Shown: positions 26,801 to 35,971, counted from the stretch's first letter. The stretch: DNA of 64,000 nt from Lampris incognitus (GCF_029633865.1 NC_079215.1:50884897-50948896), one strand, 5' to 3'. Translations and numbers: made by a program. Notes: generated by a model not told the origin, from the letters alone.

Positions 26801-29225
26801 TGATTTGTCCATCTGCCTGTTTGTCTGTTGGTGGTGAGTTGATAGTCAAGCTGATATCTTTTTATACCTGTATATAACTCCATCTTTTCTCAGTTTCTTT
26901 CACAGTAGGGAAGCTGAGAGGGGGAGTAGGAGTTATTATATACAAACCCCAATTCCAATGAAGTTGGGATGTTGTGTAAAACGTAAATAAAAACAGAATA
27001 CAATGATTTGCAAATCCTTTTCGACCTATATTCAATTGAATACACTACAAAGACAAGATATTTAATGTTCAACTGATAAACTTTGTTTTTTTTTTTGCAA
27101 ATATTCACTTATTTTGAATTTGATGCCTGCAACACGTTCCAAAAAAGCTGGGACAGGGGCATGTTTACCACTTTGTAACATCACCTTTCCTTTTAACAAC
27201 ACTCAATAAGCGTTTGGGAACTGAGGACACTAATTGTTGAAGCTTTGTAGGTGGAATTCTTTCCCATTCTTGCTTGATGTACGACTTCAGTTGCTCAACA
27301 GTCCAGGGTCTCCGTTGTCGTATTTTGCGCTTCATAATGCGCCACACATTTTCAATGGGAGACAGGTCTGGACTGCAGGCAGGCCAGTCTAGTACCCCGC
27401 ACTCTTTTACTACGAAGCCACGCTGTTGGAACACGTGCAGAATGTGACTTGGCATTTTCTTGCTGAAATAAGCAGGGACGTCCCTGAAAAAGACGTCCCT
27501 TGGATGGCAGCATATGTTGCTCCAAACCCCGTATGTACCTTTCAGCATTTATGGTGCCTTCACAGATGTGCAAGTTACCCATGATGCCATGGGCACTAAC
27601 ATACCCCCATACCATCACAGATGCTGGCTTTTGAACTTTGCGCTGATAACAATCTGGATGGTCCTTTTCCCCTTTAGCCCGGAGGACACGGCGTCCATGA
27701 TTTCCAAAAACAATTTGAAATGTGGACTCGTCAGACCACAGCACACTTTTCCACTTTGCGTCAGTCCATTTCAGATGAGCTCGGGCCCAGAGAAGCCGGC
27801 GCCGTTTCTGGGTGTTGTTGATATATGGCTTTCACTTTGCATGGTAGAGTTTTAACTTGCACTTGTAGATGTAGCGGCAAACTGTGTTAACTGACGATGG
27901 TTTTCCCAAGTGTTCCTGAGCCCACGTGGTAATAGCCTTTACAGAATGATGTCGGTTTTTAATGCAGTGCCGCCTGAGGGATCGAAGGTCACGGGCATTC
28001 ACTGTTGGTTTTCGGCCTTGCCGCTTACGTGCAGAGATTTGTCCGGATTCTCTGAATCTTTTGATGATATTATGGACTGTAGATGATGAAATCCCTAAAT
28101 TCCTTGCAATTGTACATTGAGAAACGTTGTTCTTAAACTGTTGGACTATTTGCTCACGCAGTTGTTCACAAAGTGGTAAACCTCGCCCCATCCTTGCTTG
28201 TGAACGACTGAGCCTTTCAGGGATGCTCCTTTTATACCCAATCATGACACTCACCTGTTTCCAATTAACCTGTTCACCTGTGGAATGTTCCAAACAGGTG
28301 TTTTTTGAGCATTCCTCAACTTTCCCAGTCTTTTGTTGCCCCTGTCCCAGCTTCTTTGGAATGTGTTGCAGGCATCAAATTCAAAATGAGTGAATATTTG
28401 CAAAAAACAATAAAGTTTATCAGTTTGAACATTAAATATCTTGTCTTTGTAGTGTATTCAATTGAATATATAGGTCGAAAAGGATTTGCAAATCATTGTA
28501 TTCTGTTTTTATTCACGTTTTACACAATGTCCCAACTTCATTGGAATTGAGGTTTGTAGTTCACAGTCTGTTTTACCATCAAAGTTGTTTGACTTCTTAA
28601 ACCTTTTCATCGGAAAAACAAGTCTAAAGAGCCAGTTGGTTATGAAAAAGTTTTCTCAAGTCTACCAGTGGTTCAGTCAGTGTGTGTTTTGTGTATTTTC
28701 AGATCTTTGGTGGCCCTGTCTTTAATCCTGGCCATGCTGCTGTTTAAACCTGCTCCCATCTACATCCTGGATGAGGTGGACGCTGCTCTGGATCTGTCCC
28801 ATACACAGAACATTGGGCAGATGCTGCGTACACACTTCAGACACTCTCAGGTGTGTATATGTGTACATATATATACACACACACACACGTTTAAAATATA
28901 CCAAACCTTTAAATATGGCAGTGTGCAGAAAATTAGAAGACATTTTTTTTTCCCTAGATGTCAAAACAAAACCATCCCAAAATATAACTGTTAAATTCTG
29001 TCTTGTTTTTTACTGTTATTCTAATACTTGTCTGTCCAGTTTGTGGTGGTGTCCTTAAAGGACGGGATGTTCACCAACGCCAATGTGCTGTTCAAGACAA
29101 AGTTTGTCGACGGCATGTCTACAGTGTCTCGGACCGCCCTCAGCCAGAGTGATGCCAGCCTCCCTCAGAAGAACCAGGACAAGGCCCGGCCAAAAGACAA
29201 GAGGAATAAGCAGATCATCGGCTAA
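1..29225 (+). CDS. smc2: SMC2, condensin core ATPase (5'-partial, 24 exons in window)
   Basis: Structural maintenance of chromosomes protein 2, the ATPase subunit that pairs with SMC4 in condensin I and II and compacts mitotic chromosomes. Twenty-four exons join in frame to 1144 codons plus TAA at 29223-29225. Vertebrate SMC2 is about 1200 residues, so roughly 60 N-terminal residues including Walker A lie left of the window. Visible in order: rest of the N-terminal head, first coiled coil, hinge, second coiled coil, and C-terminal head with ABC signature (LSGGQRS) and Walker B ([10 protein letters not shown]). Identity rests on near-continuous similarity to vertebrate SMC2 recalled from memory. 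All introns are GT-AG and all phases agree. No frameshift or stop was found, so the gene looks functional. The first codon clearly in frame is at 3-5; bases 1-2 could be exon or an acceptor AG. Exon coordinates are given in the five block entries below. Confidence 0.97.
1193..2253 (+). mobile_element. L2/Rex1-like LINE fragment, 5'-truncated
   Basis: Translation in shifting frames shows the end of a reverse transcriptase with the catalytic motif FYADDTQLH (YADD at 1233-1244). The post-RT region follows, typical of these LINEs: [42 protein letters not shown], and at 1945-1983 [15 protein letters not shown]. The 3' end has the motif GTGCTATATAAATAAA. Frames break several times (for example near 1350), so it is dead. 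It sits inside the terminal repeat of the Penelope-like element. Confidence 0.8.
2712..3068 (-). pseudogene. GIY-YIG endonuclease fragment of Penelope-like element
   Basis: A 118-codon open stretch. Its C-terminal half matches the conserved block after the GIY-YIG catalytic domain in teleost Penelope-like elements. The N-terminal part is partly out of register with the family, so a frameshift is likely near 2880-2930. No reverse transcriptase is attached, so this copy cannot be autonomous. Confidence 0.7.
3311..9812 (+). CDS. smc2: SMC2 exons: first (N-terminal) coiled coil
   Basis: Coding exons 3311-3544, 4260-4409, 4694-4927, 9199-9358 and 9695-9812. The translation is rich in K, E, Q and L with heptad character. 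Family-specific blocks are [15 protein letters not shown] and [13 protein letters not shown] (third exon) and [11 protein letters not shown] (fourth exon). The exon at 9199-9358 ends in phase 1, and the next supplies the rest of an aspartate codon. 9695-9812 ends in phase 2 inside an arginine codon. Part of the first exon ([13 protein letters not shown]) is less charged than its surroundings but aligns with the same position in other SMC2 proteins. The introns on both sides of this block carry the largest repeat insertions of the first half of the gene. Confidence 0.95.
5024..5473 (+). repeat. tRNA-derived SINE, family A, copy 1
   Basis: A 450-base element starting GGGCGTCCAGGTGGTGTGGC and ending in an A-rich tail. 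The head looks like a tRNA gene with an A box near 5033-5045 and a B box near 5079-5089 (AGTTGGAATCC). Other copies in the window: 21405-21806 (+), 29840-30285 (-), a shortened one at 29593-29793 (-) and a tail piece at 34640-34725 (-). The repeat number and the shared tRNA-like head identify it as a SINE. I do not assign a published family name. Confidence 0.85.
5690..7916 (-). mobile_element. L2/Rex1-like (jockey superfamily) LINE, minus strand, two nested insertions
   Basis: On the minus strand 7349-7546 encodes the reverse transcriptase block [20 protein letters not shown], and 7179-7550 carries further pieces in other frames. The remainder down to 5690 is the C-terminal part and 3' region. 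A 5S-derived SINE at about 6092-6695 interrupts it, and its sequence resumes on both sides (CTGGGCTTTT before, TGATTGTGACTGTGTTGG after). Rex3 is inserted at its far end (7931). Several frameshifts and stops make it inactive. A short piece at about 7130-7180 (AATCAGAATACTTTATTC) is another common fish LINE tail. The sequence at 59380-59490 is a related copy. Confidence 0.75.
6092..6695 (-). repeat. 5S rRNA-derived SINE (SINE3 type), nested in the LINE
   Basis: Read on the minus strand, the element begins near 6695 with GGCAGCCATACCA and goes on to GCTAAGCAGG and TAGTACTTGGGTGGGAGA. These correspond to the 5' end and the internal promoter of vertebrate 5S rRNA (GGCCATACC, GCTAAGCAGG, TAGTACTTGGATGGGAGA). 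The body down to 6092 is unrelated to 5S and ends in an AATAAT-type tail. This is the structure of 5S-headed SINEs described in zebrafish and other fish. The 5S part is diverged and lacks a 5S 3' end, so it is not a working rRNA gene. Confidence 0.75.
7931..9102 (-). mobile_element. Rex3 (RTE-clade) LINE, 5'-truncated, with 14 bp target duplication
   Basis: The minus-strand frame 8845-7985 encodes 286 residues matching the Rex3 reverse transcriptase and C-terminal region: [60 protein letters not shown] and [12 protein letters not shown]. The expected catalytic FADD reads FAND here, so the copy is inactive. Upstream sequence to 9102 continues the RT in broken frames ([10 protein letters not shown]-type block). 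It is flanked by the perfect 14-base repeat ATCGCTAATCATTT at 7917-7930 and 9103-9116. The 3' end is an ATCTC-rich simple tail, as in Rex3. Confidence 0.9.
10110..13160 (+). CDS. smc2: SMC2 exons: hinge domain
   Basis: Coding exons 10110-10248, 10332-10451 and 12956-13160. They encode the globular hinge through which SMC2 dimerises with SMC4. Recognisable blocks are [71 protein letters not shown] and [18 protein letters not shown], the last being the conserved hinge glycine cluster. The 2.5 kb intron between the second and third exons contains a LINE endonuclease fragment, a hAT-like element, a Tigger-like element and a MITE. The third exon ends in phase 1 within a glycine codon completed at 14383. 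Confidence 0.95.
10660..11370 (+). mobile_element. LINE endonuclease-domain fragment
   Basis: Across shifting + frames the sequence encodes pieces of an APE-type endonuclease of a fish LINE: FIKTWL-type block at about 10975, [17 protein letters not shown] at about 11030, ASFILAG at about 11210 and [20 protein letters not shown] at about 11300. The last contains the GDFN active-site motif changed to GSFN. The reverse transcriptase is absent. It lies in the SMC2 intron that splits the hinge. Confidence 0.6.
11618..11936. mobile_element. Tigger/pogo-like non-autonomous element
   Basis: A 319-base element with inverted ends CAGTAGTCCCCCCTTATCC and ATAAGGGGGGACCACCG. Subterminal sequence such as TTCCAAGACCCCCAGCGGAT, GCCTGAAACCGTGGATAGTA, and on the other side CGGTTGACTGCGGGTAACTG resembles mammalian Tigger-type repeats as I remember them. 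It has no coding capacity. The TA target duplication is not obvious. Confidence 0.55.
12181..12229 (+). repeat. (TC)n microsatellite
   Basis: An uninterrupted 49-base TC repeat within the hAT-like element in the SMC2 hinge intron. Confidence 0.98.
12474..12696. mobile_element. MITE with perfect 26 bp inverted ends
   Basis: TCAAGGCTCAGTGTTTTCGG opens the left end at 12474, and the exact complement closes the right end (12671-12696). The 26-base arms match perfectly and enclose 171 bases without coding capacity. Similar flanks (CTGCAA left, CTACAA right) could be a decayed target duplication. The superfamily is not recognised. Confidence 0.6.
13161..14382. other. SMC2 intron, no recognised element; poly-C run
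   Basis: Intron sequence with no repeat or gene that I recognise. An 18-base cytosine run at 14327-14344 lies about 40 bases before the acceptor at 14383. Confidence 0.6.
14383..24181 (+). CDS. smc2: SMC2 exons: second (C-terminal) coiled coil
   Basis: Coding exons 14383-14518, 20765-20889, 22009-22202, 22486-22629, 23290-23364, 23677-23796 and 23981-24181. They encode the antiparallel return arm of the coil. Landmarks are [73 protein letters not shown] and [15 protein letters not shown]. The intron at 14519-20764 is the longest in the gene (6.2 kb) and holds two degenerate LINEs on the opposite strand. The donors after 14518 and 23796 are followed at once by CA dinucleotide repeats (see findings). 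Confidence 0.95.
14614..14980 (+). repeat. tRNA-derived SINE, family B, copy 1
   Basis: A 367-base element beginning GGGATGGTGGCACAGTGGTT with a tRNA-like head (A box GTGGCACAGTGGTTAG, B box GGGTTCAAGC). The body contains GGAGTTTGCATGTTCTCC and GTGGGTTTCCTCC. The tail is AGGATAAGTGGTTTGGATAA followed by a GGATGG-type repeat. Further copies: 26322-26682 (+), partial at 30643-30790 (+), and head only at 31619-31683 (+). Confidence 0.85.
15520..16165 (-). mobile_element. RTE-like LINE remnant with internal deletion
   Basis: The minus-strand frame 16141-15536 (201 codons, open) starts [20 protein letters not shown] and passes into the C-terminal part typical of a common fish [64 protein letters not shown] and [20 protein letters not shown]. 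The MAKAKEK block normally precedes the reverse transcriptase core by a long distance. Here the core, including its catalytic residues, is missing while the frame stays open. It lies in the long SMC2 intron, opposite to SMC2. Confidence 0.75.
17300..19600 (-). mobile_element. L1-clade LINE, degenerate, minus strand
   Basis: The minus-strand frame 19497-18868 encodes an L1-type reverse transcriptase: [33 protein letters not shown], and SLYADDVLV with YADD at 19042-19053. Further pieces at 18440-18646 ([20 protein letters not shown]) and 17466-18307 give the C-terminal part with a Cys/His knuckle ([20 protein letters not shown]). Frames break several times and the 5' part with the endonuclease is missing. 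The catalytic YADD is intact, but the copy as a whole is dead. Confidence 0.85.
19621..20764. other. End of long SMC2 intron, nothing recognised
   Basis: No gene or repeat that I can support, apart from a short G run near 20462. A pyrimidine-rich tract at 20695-20760 precedes the acceptor of the exon at 20765. Confidence 0.6.
21405..21806 (+). repeat. tRNA-derived SINE, family A, copy 2
   Basis: Same family as 5024-5473, beginning GGGCATCCAGGTAGCGTAGC with the B box AGTTCAAATCC near 21459. A short CCATTATC at 21397-21404 and 21814-21821 flanks it and is a likely target duplication. It is in the SMC2 intron 20890-22008. Confidence 0.85.
23801..23841 (+). repeat. (AC)n microsatellite next to an SMC2 splice donor
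   Basis: A pure AC repeat of about 40 bases that starts four to five bases after the exon ending at 23796 (donor GTAGAC). Confidence 0.97.
24596..29225 (+). CDS. smc2: SMC2 exons: C-terminal ATPase head and stop
   Basis: Coding exons 24596-24712, 25403-25563, 28703-28850 and 29040-29225. They encode [20 protein letters not shown], then [17 protein letters not shown], then the ABC signature LSGGQRS, whose arginine codon is split by the intron at 25564-28702. Next come [20 protein letters not shown] (Walker B, catalytic glutamate in LDE), the D-loop [14 protein letters not shown] and the H-loop region [11 protein letters not shown]. The short C-terminal tail after [14 protein letters not shown] is polar and basic ([10 protein letters not shown]) and differs from the mammalian tail, which is the variable part of the protein. 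Donor GTCTGC at 24713 is a weak match to consensus. Confidence 0.96.
25577..26759. mobile_element. DNA transposon with inverted ends, contains a SINE
   Basis: Left end ATTTCTTGGACTACAAATC (from about 25580) and right end GACTTATAGTCCGGGAAAT (to about 26757) are imperfect inverted copies. The TATAAGTCGC motif inside both ends is common in fish repeats. No transposase is seen. A family B SINE at 26322-26682 is inserted in it. The element begins only 14 bases after the SMC2 exon ending at 25563. Confidence 0.55.
26322..26682 (+). repeat. tRNA-derived SINE, family B, copy 2
   Basis: Full-length copy starting GGGTGGCGCAGTGGTTAGCG with B box GGTTCGAGCC, nearly collinear with the copy at 14614-14980, ending AGGATAAGCAGTTTGAATAA. 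Nested within the transposon at 25577-26759. Confidence 0.85.
26941..28558 (-). mobile_element. Tc1-like transposon, long inverted repeats (copy 1)
   Basis: Ends TACAAACCCCAATTCCAATG (26941) and CATTGGAATTGAGGTTTGTA (to 28558) are part of inverted repeats of roughly 150-200 bases. Minus-strand transposase pieces: 28293-27832 (two helix-turn-helix motifs, [20 protein letters not shown], then the KRQGRKP hook), 27744-27352 (first catalytic D in LWSDESTF) and 27548-27165 (third acidic residue in [11 protein letters not shown]). A stop interrupts near 27834 and a frameshift lies near 27410. The left TA is present; the right flank reads GT. Located in the SMC2 intron that splits the ABC signature arginine codon. 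Confidence 0.9.
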
Positions 29226-29438
29226 GAAGCGTTCCATTAAAAGTGATGAGAGTCGCGTTTTTAAATTTGATTTAACATAGCCACACCAGGCACCTTGTCG
29301 CACTGTGTAAATATTTTATCTGTTCAAGCTTTTGATGCTCCTGGATTTGTCTACCTGCTCTAGTTCTACTCATTTTCCTATTTCCACTTATTTTCGTCAT
29401 AACCCAGTGTGTTAGTGTACATGTCCAATTGAGTCTTA
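29226..29438 (+). other. SMC2 3' untranslated region (start)
   Basis: The sequence directly after the SMC2 stop is non-coding. An ATTAAA hexamer at 29236-29241 is only 11 bases past the stop, so it is a doubtful polyadenylation signal. The transposon that begins at about 29439 limits how far unique 3' UTR sequence extends. Transcript data would be required to place the end. Confidence 0.4.
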
Positions 29439-29592
29439 ACACTTTATTTGAAGGGGTGTGCATAAAACCAACATGACACTGTCATAACCATGACACTGTC
29501 ATAACCATGACATGACACCTGTAATGAACATGAAGGAGTCTTTATGTCTGACTGTTGTCATTAAGTGTCATTCGGTCATTTATCTCCTTTTT

Positions 29593-29793
29593 TTGGGGGG
29601 GGGGGTTCCCCATTTTCTCCCCAATTGTACTTGGCGATTACCCCACTCCTACCCACATCTGGCTTCCCACCCGCAGACACGGCCAGTTGTGTCTGTAGGG
29701 ACGCCCGACCAAGTCGGAGGTGACACAGGGATTTGAACTGGAGATCCCTGTGTTGGTAGGCAACGGAATAGACCGCTATGCCACCCGGACACC
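29593..29793 (-). repeat. tRNA-derived SINE, family A, internally deleted copy
   Basis: Minus-strand copy with head (GGTGTCCGGGTGGC at 29793 downwards) and tail but lacking about 240 central bases. A G run of about a dozen bases lies at its 3' side near 29595. Confidence 0.75.
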
Positions 29794-29839
29794 TCCCATT
29801 ATGTCATTTTTAATGCGAAGTTGACTTTGAGATGTCAGT

Positions 29840-30285
29840 TTTTATTTTTCTTTTTTTTTCCCCTCTCCCCAATTGTATCCAACCAATTACCCCACTCTTC
29901 TGAGCTGTCCTGGTCACTGCTCCACCCCCTCTGCTGATCCAGGGAGGGCTGCAGACTACCACATGCCTCCTCCGATACATGTGGAGTTGCCAGCCGCTTC
30001 TTTTCACCTGACAGTGAGGAGTTTCGCCAGGGGGACGTAGCGCGTGGGAGAATCACGCTATTACCCCCAGTTCCCCCTCCCCCCTGAACAGGCACCCCGA
30101 CCGACCAGAGGAGACGCTATTGCAGCGACCAGGACACACATACCCACATCCAGCTTCCCACCCGCAGACACTGCCAATTGTGTCTGTAGGGACGCCTGAC
30201 CAAGGCGGAGGTAACATGGGGATTCAAACTGGCGATCCCTGTGTTGGTAGGCAATGGAATAGATACTACGTTACCCCGACGCCCC
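29840..30285 (-). repeat. tRNA-derived SINE, family A, full copy on minus strand
   Basis: Full-length minus-strand copy lying 46 bases from the deleted copy and in the same orientation. GATGTCA at 29831-29837 and 30289-30295 may be its target duplication. Confidence 0.8.
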
Positions 30286-30642
30286 TGTGATGTCAAGTCT
30301 TTATTTGTTACGTCTCATTGTACAAGTACAAGAGAGTAGAATTCTTGTGTTTGAGCGCCAACACTGCAGCAACAATGGTAATAAAATAACGAATAACAAA
30401 ACAAAGTGCTTGTGTTCTGTTAGAACAGGCGTCTGAAACTGAGATTTGACTAGAAATGTAAAGCACTTTGAGTGGCTGTTGCAGCTAGAAAAGCGCTATA
30501 TAAAATGCAACTTGATTTATTGATTGAAAACAGAACAAAAAAGGCAGTAATAATAATAAGTAGTGTGTGGTGGATGTAAGGTGCTGTGTGTGTGTGTGTC
30601 TGTGTCTGTTTTTGAGCTACAGTCACATGAAATATATCAATT

Positions 30643-30790
30643 GGGTGGCCCAGTGGTTAGCGCTGGCACCTCACAGCAAGAAGGTCCTGGGTTCGAACCC
30701 TTGGGGGTCGTCCTCTGTGTGGAGTTTGCATGTTCTCCCGTGTCTTCGGCGGGTTTTCTCCGGGGTTTTCTCCGGTTTCTCCCACCATCA
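30643..30790 (+). repeat. tRNA-derived SINE, family B, 3'-truncated copy
   Basis: Starts GGGTGGCCCAGTGGTTAGCG with B box GGTTCGAACC and stops after the GGTTTTCTCCGG block, lacking the 3' half. Confidence 0.75.
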
Positions 30791-31618
30791 AATGAAACCT
30801 GCATGTTCGGGTTTATACTCCTGTCCGTGCCCCTGACCAAGGCAATGGGAAAAGAAGTGGAGCTGGTCGCCAGGCGCAGCATCAGGGCGGCAACACAGAC
30901 CACAGCTAGGAAACTCAATAATTAATTCAACTGGAGCGGCTCGGTGCCACTCAAGTTGCTACAATAGACATCTCAATCAATGTCAACTTAACTGACCGAA
31001 CGACACTTAATGACAGGTGTTATGTCAATCTTACGCACACCCCTTCAGATAAAGTGACCTTTTATTCAATCGGCATTATGTCTCATTTCACCCAGTGGGT
31101 CTTCTTCTGAGCGGCTGCGTATTCTATTCTGATCAGAAGTACCCTTTTAATAATTTCCTATGTTGCAAATGTAACATTTCATTTCCATTAAAGCTCATTA
31201 AACGCAAACTGTTGATCGTGCTTTATTTTTTGAAGCGCTTCACCGAGGCCCGTAGCTGTAATTGAAGTACGGAGTGAGTACCAATTTGAGATTCTCCAAA
31301 AATAACGCAGATCTCCTTGAAGGCTTTTTGAGTTGACACAGTAATTACACAGCTTTCTCTTCTGGCGGGAGTAAATTAGAAACCTTTGGGTTTATGATAA
31401 GCACACTGGGTTGTTCAACAGTTTTTTTGAGTAATTACGGAAGATGAATTTAGGAAGTCGCACCACTTACACAGTTTTATTTTTCTTACTGGGAGTACTA
31501 CATTTACTTTTAAGGTGAACATTGCGCGCCTTACTCTCTTACACACTCAATATATGGTACTACCAGAAAGCCTGCATTTGACAACTATCAATCATATTTT
31601 GCTCATTTACATATTGAG

Positions 31619-31683
31619 GGCGGCGGCACGGTGGCGCAGTGGTTAGCACAGTTGCCTCAGCAAGAAGGTCCTGGGTTCGAGCT
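31619..31683 (+). repeat. SINE family B head fragment
   Basis: Only the tRNA-like head remains: CACGGTGGCGCAGTGGTTAG through the B box GGGTTCGAGC. It is too short and diverged to be a tRNA gene. Confidence 0.65.
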
Positions 31684-31939
31684 AGCTTACTGTCAAAGAT
31701 ATAACAACTAATGTGAACATAGTAGCCTGTAGTTTCCAAAAAACACCCAAAGAAACAAAATCTGCAGCCTAAAAAAAAAAAAAAAAAATTACCGACAGAC
31801 CAGGTATCCACCATGCTAAGAAGGGATTTTAGAAGGATAGTCAACAGCCTATCAGGTTTATTAATGAGGCAGTTCAGGAGAAGGAAAAGTACTTTAGGCC
31901 CTGTCAATAGACACTGGATCCCCACCCCTCCCACACACA

Positions 31940-31942
<3 letters not shown>

Positions 31943-31983
<41 letters not shown>
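31943..31983 (+). repeat. (TA)n microsatellite at the Tc1 insertion site
   Basis: A TA repeat of about 40 bases directly abutting the TA target of the Tc1 element at 31983, consistent with Tc1 preference for TA dinucleotides. Confidence 0.9.
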
Positions 31984-33622
<1,639 letters not shown>

Positions 33623-33753
33623 TATATCCCCCCCCCCCCCCTTGTGGGGTTTGTGTCCTGCAGAGGCAGAGAGCTCCTTTGATGCTGTGGGTCCCAACCC
33701 AGACCTTCCTTCCATGATGTCTGACCACAGCTCGCTGATCAAGTTCCCAACGT

Positions 33754-33925
33754 TGGGGCACCGTGGTGGCTCACCTGGTAGAGCGCGTACCCCATAAGGT
33801 CCTTACTGCAGCGGCCTGGGTTCGAATCCGGCCTAGGCCCCTTTGCTGCATCTCTCCCCCGCCTTTCCTGTTTCTCTCTACTATCTATATCAAATAAAGG
33901 CAGAAAATGCCAAATAATAATAAAA
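33754..33925 (+). repeat. tRNA-derived SINE, family C, with perfect target duplication
   Basis: A 172-base element with a tRNA-like head (A box TGGCTCACCTGGTAGAGCG, B box GGGTTCGAATCC), a short unrelated body and an AATAAT tail. AAGTTCCCAACGT at 33741-33753 and 33926-33938 is a perfect 13-base target duplication. No second copy of this family was noticed in the window. Confidence 0.88.
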
Positions 33926-33938
33926 AAGTTCCCAACGT

Positions 33939-34639
33939 CAGCTCAGTGCTTTCAAGCCTCCACTGGTCTTCGTAACCAGACCCTGGAAGTGCACAGTAGC
34001 AGGGTGGTAATGTGCCTTGCCCCTGGCTGCAAGGTACAAGAAGAGTGATCCAACCGTTATATCACCTAGTTTTTTGTTACATATTCATGAGCGTCATTGA
34101 ACAGATAATTCAGGGACTAAAAAAAAATATACATATTTTTTTTTGGCAATACATGGGTACTGTAGATTGTTATGCACAGGTGCTTGGTATATTTTGTGGG
34201 GGGAAAAAAACAAACATGCTGACCCTCAAGGTTAAGAAGAAAGAGTACTGTATTTTTAGGAAGAATGTGTGCGTCCACATAAAGGTATTAACACACATTT
34301 CCAAAAACATTGTCAGCCAAAAGTATAGCAACAACAAAAAAAGTGCAGAGAACAGAACCCCCCCCCTGCAACCTTTGCAGGATCTTTTCTATCCTTCATT
34401 GATGAAACACTAAAATTTCATCAAACAAAAAAATGAATAAACAAATGAATTGAGGGCTCGCCTAAAAGGAAGCCATTGGGAGTAGTCCTGAACTCCCAAT
34501 ACTACCACACCCACCCTTGGCAGACCTGGAGAAAGAGCAGCCAAGCAGCCCCCCTCCCCAAGACTTTGGGGGGAGGAAGGGTGACCTGGAGTGGAGAAAC
34601 GTGAGCATAGTTTGTTGAAAAAGGAGATGTGGGCCCCCC
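33939..34639. other. Intergenic stretch, nothing recognised
   Basis: No gene or repeat that I can support. It has scattered C runs (for example near 34361). Open frames on the minus strand at 34410-34799 are G/C-run artefacts without a recognisable product. Confidence 0.5.
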
Positions 34640-34725
34640 CCCCCCCTGTTTTTTTTCTCCCGTTGTACTTGGCCAAATACCCCCCCCCCCCGTCTGAGCC
34701 ATCCCTTTTGCTGCTCCACCATCTC
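34640..34725 (-). repeat. SINE family A, 3' tail fragment
   Basis: TTCTCCCGTTGTACTTGGCC and GCTGCTCCACCATCTCTGC match the 3' part of the family A SINE in minus orientation. Long C runs interrupt it. Confidence 0.55.
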
Positions 34726-35789
34726 TGCCAGACGGCGGAGTGAGAGACGACCATGAAATGGCAGACGGCTTGGACCCTTGTTTTCCTCCCGTGTCTCACG
34801 CCCTCCGTCTTCCAGATCAGCCCGTTAAATCTGCCAGCGCACAGTAAAGAAGGACCCCAACCAGGAAGAACCTGTATGATTCAGCCCCACCGTTGGTGTA
34901 TTTGAGTTCTGCAACACTAGTTTGTCCCCGTCCAGCATTTTCTCCCAGACCAGGAGGCCACAGAATGAATAAAAACGTTCCGCTTATCAAAAGTCGACAT
35001 GTTCTTGTTTTATTTAATCAAGCGGCATTTTCATACAAGAAACGATGCCTCCCTCACACCAGCCTCAGGCGGTTTATTAATTTAAAGCTCAGTGAAAATA
35101 GATTGGGGGGTGGGGTTCAACTTTTTCCATGTATGTGCTCTTTTACCGTATACTTGTAAATACTTCGGGGTAACAGCAGTGCTACAGAAGTGGGCAAGTG
35201 TCCACATACATTAGAAACAGCGAACTAAGGTCAAGAGATGACCAGGGACCAACTCTTCACTGTGTTTTCACCGACAGGCCTGTCAACAGCAGTAGTACAA
35301 CTCCCTGGAGAAGAGCCCAGCGTTAAAGCCTGTTCACGGACCCGAAGCACTGGTTTATGTGGCATATTGTTATCATAATCAGTCCATTTTGGGTGAACCA
35401 AATAAACTGACACATCGCAATAAGTTTTATTTTCTTCTTCACCACGGGCCACCTGTAGACTCATGGCACGTTAACCGTATTGTAGACAAAACTGTTTTGG
35501 TCAGCTCGAATCGGTCAATTCAATTTTCTATGGAGCATTTTTTTCCCCCCGTGAAAGCCAGACGTAACATCACATGTTGACAGAAAAAATGGTTAACATC
35601 TTGTAGAGACTAAAAGCCGTCTTATAAAAAGAATGAGAAGAATGCCAATGTGTGCACTTGTCAGGAGTTCTTGTACTGCTTGTATGATCCGAATTGACTT
35701 CTTTTTGTGTTGTTTGTTTTTGTGTTCGTTTGTTTCTATGACTAGATGAGTCCATGTGATCTGGCTGGGGTGGACAAGCGTCTTTGTGC
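34726..35789 (-). other. ECPAS 3' untranslated region and flank
   Basis: Non-coding sequence after the ECPAS stop, read on the minus strand. AATAAA hexamers on that strand occur at 35426-35431, about 360 bases past the stop, and again near 35009-35014. The first is a reasonable polyadenylation signal, but sequence alone cannot tell which is used. I recognise no repeat between 34726 and 35789. Confidence 0.4.
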
Positions 35790-35937
35790 TCAGGGCTGGC
35801 TCTGGATGTGTCTACGTAGCTCCTGGGCCTTGTCCCTCAGGTCAGGCCTGCTGTCGGTTTGCAGCGTGGACAGAGAACGCTGGAGCTGCTCCCTGCTTTT
35901 CACAGACACACAGTCCCACTGCTCGCTCTCTGCAGGG

Positions 35938-35971
<34 letters not shown>

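Larger units (their letters stand above)
29439..31056. mobile_element. DNA transposon/MITE with foldback ends, multiply invaded
   Basis: Left ACTTTATTTGAAGGGGTGTG (from about 29440) matches inverted right CACACCCCTTCAGATAAAGT (to about 31055). Inner arms also match: TGTCATTAAGTGTCATTCGG near 29558 and CCGAACGACACTTAATGACA near 30996. The interior holds two family A SINEs, a partial family B SINE and a LINE-type 3' tail near 30450-30530. It has no transposase. It forms the first part of the SMC2-ECPAS intergenic region. Confidence 0.55.

Noticed and set aside
33754-33830. Functional tRNA gene
   Set aside because: A and B boxes are present, but no complete cloverleaf is seen. The sequence has a SINE body, tail and target duplication.
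34410-34799. Glycine-rich minus-strand open frames
   Set aside because: They come from C/G runs and a SINE tail, overlap each other in three frames and match nothing known.
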